This document shows positions 59,845 to 64,000 of a stretch of 64,000 nt of DNA, one piece after another. Source of the stretch: Anaerolineales bacterium (GTDB lineage: Bacteria; Chloroflexota; Anaerolineae; 4572-78; J111). The translations under genes and the position numbers were made by a program. Numbering within the stretch: position 1 is the stretch's first letter; every line of letters starts with the position of its first letter. The DNA is taken from assembly GCA_020634855.1 (NCBI GenBank), contig JACKAU010000010.1:349842-413841 (forward strand). The letters run 5' to 3'. The notes beneath the pieces were generated by a model. That model saw only the letters and a list, made by a program, of their open reading frames with translations. It made no database searches and was not told the DNA's origin.

Positions 59845-60788
59845 GAGATGCCCGCAAAGGCTAAAATCTCTTGGGCCAGTTGGACCTTGGTTTCATTGCT
59901 GGTCATTACCGTACCGGTTACCAGCGTGCGCAGGCCCAGGTTGGTGATGGCTTCCTCTTCGGCCTGGTCGGCGTGGTCGATGACAAAGTCGGTCAACATT
60001 TCGCGTAGATAGTGAGCTACACCGGTAGCCGAAACATCCATGTTTAGCTCCTTCATCAACTTAGCGGCCGGACCTTTGAGCGCCTGCCCCTTAATCAGCG
60101 GCGACACCGCAATTTTGGGTGAGCGCGAGGCGGCCAAAACACGGCGCATTGTCGGCAGCGCCAGAATAGGGTCAAGGCTGAGCAGCGGGTTGCTGGGGCA
60201 GAAGACAATCACGTCCGATTGGCGGACGGCGCTGACCACTTCGCGGCTGGGCTGGGCGCCTTCCGCTCCGGCATAGCGCAGACCGGTGACAACCGGTTCG
60301 CACTTCAGCTTGACAAAGTATTCCTGAAAGGCCAATTCGCCGCTTTCCGTCTGGACCATGGTCCGTACCGGCTGCTCCGTCATCGGCAGGACCGTGCAGC
60401 GTACGCCCAGGCGGCGGCACAGCTCTTTAGTGACCTGGTTGTACGAGTAATTATCGTGTAGCCAGGTCGTTCTGAGTAAGTGGGTGGCTAAGTCTCGGTC
60501 GCCAAGTTGAAACCAAGTGGGACCAATATAGCGCGCCATCGCCGCCATCATATTCCAGCTTTCGTCTTTGACGCCCCAGCCGGTGGCCGGGTTATTGACG
60601 CCCGCTAGCGTGTACATCACCGTGTCCAGGTCAGGGGCGATATATAGGCCAAGATGTTCGAAGTCATCGCCGGTATTGACGATGATGGTTAGATGCTCCG
60701 GGGCCACAATCTGAGCCAGCCCGTAAGCCAGCTTCGAGCCGCCGACCCCCCCGGCCAGAGCGACGACGTTTTGGGTTATTTTTGTCAT
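59841..60788 (-). CDS. cofD: 2-phospho-L-lactate transferase (F420 biosynthesis)
   Basis: ATG 60788 is used since AGGAGA lies eight bases upstream; an earlier in-frame ATG at 60833 lies before that site. The 315-residue protein begins NVVALAGGVGGSKLAYGLAQ, with the GGVGGSK loop of CofD, then IIVNTGDDFEHLGLYIAPDLDTVMYTLAG and VFCPSNPLLSLDPIL. CofD joins a lactyl or enolpyruvyl phosphate to the deazaflavin Fo to give F420-0. No cofC, cofE or Fo synthase gene is in the window. The stop overlaps the start of the kinase gene. Confidence 0.93.
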   Translation of the reverse strand: MTKITQNVVALAGGVGGSKLAYGLAQIVAPEHLTIIVNTGDDFEHLGLYIAPDLDTVMYTLAGVNNPATGWGVKDESWNMMAAMARYIGPTWFQLGDRDLATHLLRTTWLHDNYSYNQVTKELCRRLGVRCTVLPMTEQPVRTMVQTESGELAFQEYFVKLKCEPVVTGLRYAGAEGAQPSREVVSAVRQSDVIVFCPSNPLLSLDPILALPTMRRVLAASRSPKIAVSPLIKGQALKGPAAKLMKELNMDVSATGVAHYLREMLTDFVIDHADQAEEEAITNLGLRTLVTGTVMTSNETKVQLAQEILAFAGIS

Positions 60789-60822
60789 AAGTTTATCTCC
60801 TAGCTGACAACTACCTATTATT

Positions 60823-62343
60823 CTACGCATCAAACCACTTTGACTTCACCCACCACAGCGCCCCAAACACCACGGCAAAGCCAATCAGGTTGGCAATAAA
60901 GTAGGCTGTCCGGCGGCGGGGCGAGACGGACAGAATCTCGACCGGACTGGGCAGTGGGGTCGGTGTCGGCGTGACGGTCGGCTGAACGGCTATTGGCTGG
61001 CGCTGATCGGGAGAGCCGGTTTCGACGATGAGCACGGGCGGCCCGCCGATGAAGCAGTCGCCGTCGCTGCATGTGGCCGGCGGCAGGTCGAAGTGGTACA
61101 GCCCGCGCTCGGCGGTGATGGGTTCGGTTTCGCCGGTCGCGTACACCAGCCGCGCCTCGTCCGCAATGGCGTTAACCGTGACATCGCGGGGGGTGCGGGC
61201 CACGTTCCACAGGACGGTCACGGTTTCATTCGGTTTTTCGAAGACGACGGTGGTCACATCGCCCCGGTCGAAATAGGTAACTTTTTCGAACCCGGCCAGA
61301 TAAGTGGTTACCACCCGGTAGGCGTCGAAGGCGGGCCGACGTGACTTGTCGCCCCGCAGCAAGCCGAACGGTTGGACATCCTCTGGATGGTCGGTGCTGT
61401 TGAACAGCTTGTAAATCTGGATACGCTCGGCTCCGGCGGCGAAAGCCAGGGCGTGAACCTGGATCATAAACCAACTTTGCTCATCCAACGAGGCTTTGAA
61501 GCGCGGTTCACGATGCGGCGGTTCGAGCGGGTCGCTGCTGGGCGGGGCGTTGGTCTCGTTGAGCCAGATCGATTTATCCTGCATGCCGTAGCGATCCAGA
61601 AGGCGGCGAATGTTGGACAGAACATCGTAAATCTGATGGGGTTTGTAGTAGAGATGATAGATTGCTCCATCAAAGTAGTAGTCGTACTTCGGCGCTTCGG
61701 GGTCGGCAGTGATGATGTCGAGTAAGCGGGCCAGGTACTGCGGCTGTTTGTACTCATCGTCCCACCAATAAGTCAGCCCGGCCAAGTAGACTTTCATCGT
61801 TGGATCGACGGCCTTGATATTGAAGTAAGCCGTTTTGAACAGTTCGACGTAATCTTCCGGCGTGCCGTTCCAGGTGCTGCCAGGGTGGTTAGAGTCCCAC
61901 ACGTCCGGCTCGTTCCAGATGATCCAGTGGTGAATGCGCCCATCGTACTGTTCGACCAGCCGCCGGACAAAATTGCCCCACGCGGCCATATCCGGCACAT
62001 CTTTGGCAGTGGGATTATTGGGATCGTTGGCCGGATGGTTGGGATCGCGCGCCCAAGCCGGGGTGCGGACAATCAGGCCCACGACCTCGCGTCCGGCGGC
62101 TAAGTCCGCCTCGATCAGCGGGTCAGGTACATTCGACGGCTGCCAATCGTCCGGCCCGTTGGGCTGAATGATGTCCCAGTAAAGCTTAATGCGGGTGAAG
62201 CCGGGGTTCAACTCCGCCGCTGCCTCAAAGTCATCGAACGTTTGCACCATCCCAAAGCGCGGGTCCGGCGTCGGCGATTGGGCGAGAGCGGGCGCGGCCA
62301 ACAGGATGAGTAGCAGGAGTAATAGAGCGAGATAACGAACCAT
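60823..62343 (-). CDS. Secreted glycoside hydrolase-like protein (clan GH-A)
   Basis: A 506-residue protein with signal peptide (ALLLLLLILLAAPALAQS), TIM-barrel domain and a C-terminal membrane helix (about 477-497) that anchors it outside. The acid/base Glu is in IIWNEPDVW (near 141) and the nucleophile in IWLNETNAPP (near 262), both typical of clan GH-A (GH5/GH39). A beta domain follows (about 370-440). It may trim surface glycan. ATG 62343 is preceded by a GAATTAT repeat in place of a ribosome site. cofD follows after 34 bp. Confidence 0.82.
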   Translation of the reverse strand: MVRYLALLLLLLILLAAPALAQSPTPDPRFGMVQTFDDFEAAAELNPGFTRIKLYWDIIQPNGPDDWQPSNVPDPLIEADLAAGREVVGLIVRTPAWARDPNHPANDPNNPTAKDVPDMAAWGNFVRRLVEQYDGRIHHWIIWNEPDVWDSNHPGSTWNGTPEDYVELFKTAYFNIKAVDPTMKVYLAGLTYWWDDEYKQPQYLARLLDIITADPEAPKYDYYFDGAIYHLYYKPHQIYDVLSNIRRLLDRYGMQDKSIWLNETNAPPSSDPLEPPHREPRFKASLDEQSWFMIQVHALAFAAGAERIQIYKLFNSTDHPEDVQPFGLLRGDKSRRPAFDAYRVVTTYLAGFEKVTYFDRGDVTTVVFEKPNETVTVLWNVARTPRDVTVNAIADEARLVYATGETEPITAERGLYHFDLPPATCSDGDCFIGGPPVLIVETGSPDQRQPIAVQPTVTPTPTPLPSPVEILSVSPRRRTAYFIANLIGFAVVFGALWWVKSKWFDA

Positions 62344-62345
62344 GG

Positions 62346-62405
62346 GAATTATGAATTATGAATTATGAATTATGAAAGGATTTTACTTCATAATTCATAA
62401 TTCAT
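62346..62405. repeat. Heptamer repeat GAATTAT with its inverted copy
   Basis: Four GAATTAT units (62346-62373), a 12-base gap, then TTCATAATTCATAATTCAT (62387-62405). The two halves are complementary and can form a hairpin in the 62-bp gap between the SGNH and hydrolase genes. Confidence 0.8.
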
Positions 62406-62408
62406 CCC

Positions 62409-63662
62409 TCATCTTTCTACTCTCCCTTCTAAGTCTTCGATAATCCAGCCGGCGACAATCTGGTTTGCTCTGCCGGTTGGGTGGCCGTCGCCTTTGAAGG
62501 CCAGTCCTTCGTCGGGGTTGAGTTTCATGCGTTCGTCGTAGTTGAGGATGTTGAGGCCGTACTGGTCGAAGAACGGTTCCATATCCTCAAAGTAGTCGCC
62601 TTCATCGGGGTAGATGACCACGTAGAAGTCGTCGCTGTGGTATTTGGCCCGGAAGGTGTCACGCGCTTCGGCGATGATGCGGGCGGCCTGGCCGTAGTGG
62701 CGGCTGGTGAGTTCATTGGGTAGGTTGATGTTATAGTGTTTAGCGATCTCGCGCTGGCCGAGCCACCAATAGAGCGACGACACGAGCGGGCGGCCGGTGG
62801 TAAAGTTGCCGCGCCTGACTAGATGGCCTTGCCAGTCGGTGGTGTAGTACGGCATCTGGTCGCCCCAGTTGTTGTAGACATACATCGAGCCGATAGCCCG
62901 CTCAACATGGGCATCGATGAAGACGTAAATAGCGATGCCTTCGGTTTCGGGGACTTCCGTAGCCAGGTCATCGCTTTGCAGTTTGGCCAACATCTGCTGT
63001 GGACCGTAGCCGCTGAGGCCGTAGTTGTAGGGCCGGTAATCGGGCATGCCCTGGGCGACGTAGTAGGGTAGGGTCTCGTTGTCTTGCACCCCCTCGCCAA
63101 AGGTGAAAGAGTCGCCGAAGAAGAGCATGAATTTGTGACGTTGGTCGGGGTTGTCAGTGGGCGTGATGCGACGGTGATAGTTATCGGTTGAGTAGACAAC
63201 ATCGTAGATAACCTCATCGCCCATCTTTTTGATGGACGTAATATGACCATCGGGCCGGACGGTATAGCCTAGAAGATCATCCGGGCGAAAGAAATCCTGC
63301 GTGTAGTTGCCCTCGCGACTAATGGCCGGCGGCGGCGCGGCGTTAGCTTCAGGCGGCGCGGTCGGATGGTTGAGGCGGTAGTAGAACAACTCCAACCCGT
63401 ACAGCAGTAGCGCGGTAATGCCGACCCCCACCAGCGCGTTGAGCAGCGTACTCAACGAACCGGAGATCGCCAGCACCAGCCCAATCAACACCAGCATCAC
63501 ATCGGCGATCCAGATAATGACCACGCTGTGCGGGCTGAGAATGCCGTCAGAGGAAAAGAGGGCGGTTAGGGTCCACTCGTTGAGTAGCAGTCCGGCCAGG
63601 ATAAGAGCCAGGCCGAAGAGGCGTATGTGGTTTTTAGAGAGTGGTTTAAAAGGCATGACCAT
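62409..63662 (-). CDS. Membrane protein with SGNH-like hydrolase domain
   Basis: About 417 residues from ATG 63662 (ATG 63656 and TTG 63674 are alternatives; no ribosome site is clear). Three hydrophobic helices in the first 105 residues are followed by an outer domain with SGNH-type blocks: MLFFGDSFTFGEGVQ (Ser near 187), LSGYGPQQML (Gly), and FKGDGHPTGRANQ near 393 with the catalytic-type His. Such domains de-acetylate or acylate glycans. The arrangement resembles acyltransferase or esterase proteins of exopolysaccharide clusters. Function is inferred from motifs only. Confidence 0.78.
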   Translation of the reverse strand: MVMPFKPLSKNHIRLFGLALILAGLLLNEWTLTALFSSDGILSPHSVVIIWIADVMLVLIGLVLAISGSLSTLLNALVGVGITALLLYGLELFYYRLNHPTAPPEANAAPPPAISREGNYTQDFFRPDDLLGYTVRPDGHITSIKKMGDEVIYDVVYSTDNYHRRITPTDNPDQRHKFMLFFGDSFTFGEGVQDNETLPYYVAQGMPDYRPYNYGLSGYGPQQMLAKLQSDDLATEVPETEGIAIYVFIDAHVERAIGSMYVYNNWGDQMPYYTTDWQGHLVRRGNFTTGRPLVSSLYWWLGQREIAKHYNINLPNELTSRHYGQAARIIAEARDTFRAKYHSDDFYVVIYPDEGDYFEDMEPFFDQYGLNILNYDERMKLNPDEGLAFKGDGHPTGRANQIVAGWIIEDLEGRVER

Positions 63663-64000
63663 GTTTTTGATCAACGGACGAGTCAGCCCTGACAGGTTTC
63701 GGAAGTCATATTAGGCGTAATTATTAGGCTGTTCGGGCCATAACTTACTCCGAACGTTATCGTCGAAAACCTGTCAGGTCTTAGCGTTCGGGGATCCGAT
63801 TACATTTTATCAAGCGGCTATTGTAGCACAAATGGATAATTTGGGCAGTTCCTGCCGGGGTTTAGGACCGTTCGCCAATGCGGTATTAACGTAACGCAAG
63901 TGATAAGGTTGTGTTTCAAACCCACTGCCATTAAGTTAAGGGAGAGGAGAAAGTCAGAAGCAGACTTTACGCTTGTGACGATGAAAGACATAGCGTTTAT
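63663..64000. other. Upstream region of SGNH gene to the window edge
   Basis: No gene is seen. It has repeat copy B and, on the minus strand, a possible extended -10 box TGCTACAAT (63828-63820) with a weak CTGCCC 17 bp before it. The last 100 bases show nothing recognisable. Confidence 0.4.
63688..63780. repeat. CCTGACAGG-type bordered repeat, copy B
   Basis: Arms CCTGACAGGTTTC (63688-63700) and GAAAACCTGTCAGGTC (63765-63780) border about 64 bp with interior similarity to copy A at 58702-58801. Confidence 0.75.

Overview
The window is most likely a piece of a Chloroflexota chromosome (Anaerolineae- or Caldilineae-like). Evidence for this is indirect: lipoproteins with Pro/Thr-rich linkers after the lipobox, an F420-pathway gene (cofD), large GAF/PAS histidine kinases, TIR and TPR proteins with one membrane anchor, long GT-C membrane glycosyltransferases, and GC-rich coding sequence. 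No rRNA, tRNA or CRISPR array was found, so the assignment rests on style of gene content only.

Layout. 1-2.6 kb: two tandem DASS carboxylate/Na+ symporter paralogues, the first cut by the window edge. 2.9-6.1 kb: a TIR / GD-repeat / TM / TPR protein translationally coupled to a lipoprotein with a duplicated domain. 6.1-11.1 kb: an orphan family 5 substrate-binding lipoprotein, a BCCT transporter and a double UspA protein. 11.1-14.2 kb: an insertion-sequence graveyard in which an IS481-like element sits inside a broken IS630-like element, followed by a damaged IS1-like element. 14.4-20.4 kb: a cNMP/CBS/nucleotidyltransferase protein, a class A PBP split by a frameshift, and a TPR lipoprotein. 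20.6-22.5 kb: a zinc-ribbon pentapeptide-repeat protein, a DUF1638 protein and an unknown. 22.5-27.5 kb: a complete BMP-type nucleoside ABC importer. 27.6-33.9 kb: icd, an SDR, a triple-GAF kinase, a rhodanese lipoprotein and yigZ. 34.1-40.5 kb: a TIR-SUMF1 membrane protein, two paralogous histidine kinases and a receiver-only regulator. 40.7-50.7 kb: surface-polysaccharide functions (methyltransferase, GT2, two GT4, flippase) mixed with GNAT, FecR/CBM9 lipoprotein and thpR. 51-53.8 kb: a glutamine-synthetase-like enzyme plus an amidohydrolase, the two halves of the FluG/NodGS architecture. 53.8-63.7 kb: two tandem GT-C mannosyltransferase-like proteins, a phosphotransferase, cofD, a glycoside hydrolase and an SGNH-like membrane protein.

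The most interesting signals are: (1) a collinear duplication in which [yigZ 5' end, TIR-SUMF1, histidine kinase] at 33.8-38.35 kb is matched by a decayed copy of yigZ/TIR-SUMF1 at about 38.4-38.7 kb followed by a second, related kinase at 39.3-40.5 kb; (2) the TIR/GD-repeat/TPR protein and its lipoprotein partner; (3) three dispersed copies of one palindromic repeat within 3 kb; (4) several heptanucleotide tandem repeats, some inside reading frames; (5) three perfect TTAAGAA direct repeats with 11-bp period between a kinase and its regulator; (6) a glycosyltransferase whose only well-placed start codon is ATC. Promoters of ordinary sigma-70 type (TTGACA or TTGTCG, 17-18 bp, TATAAT) can be read upstream of several genes.
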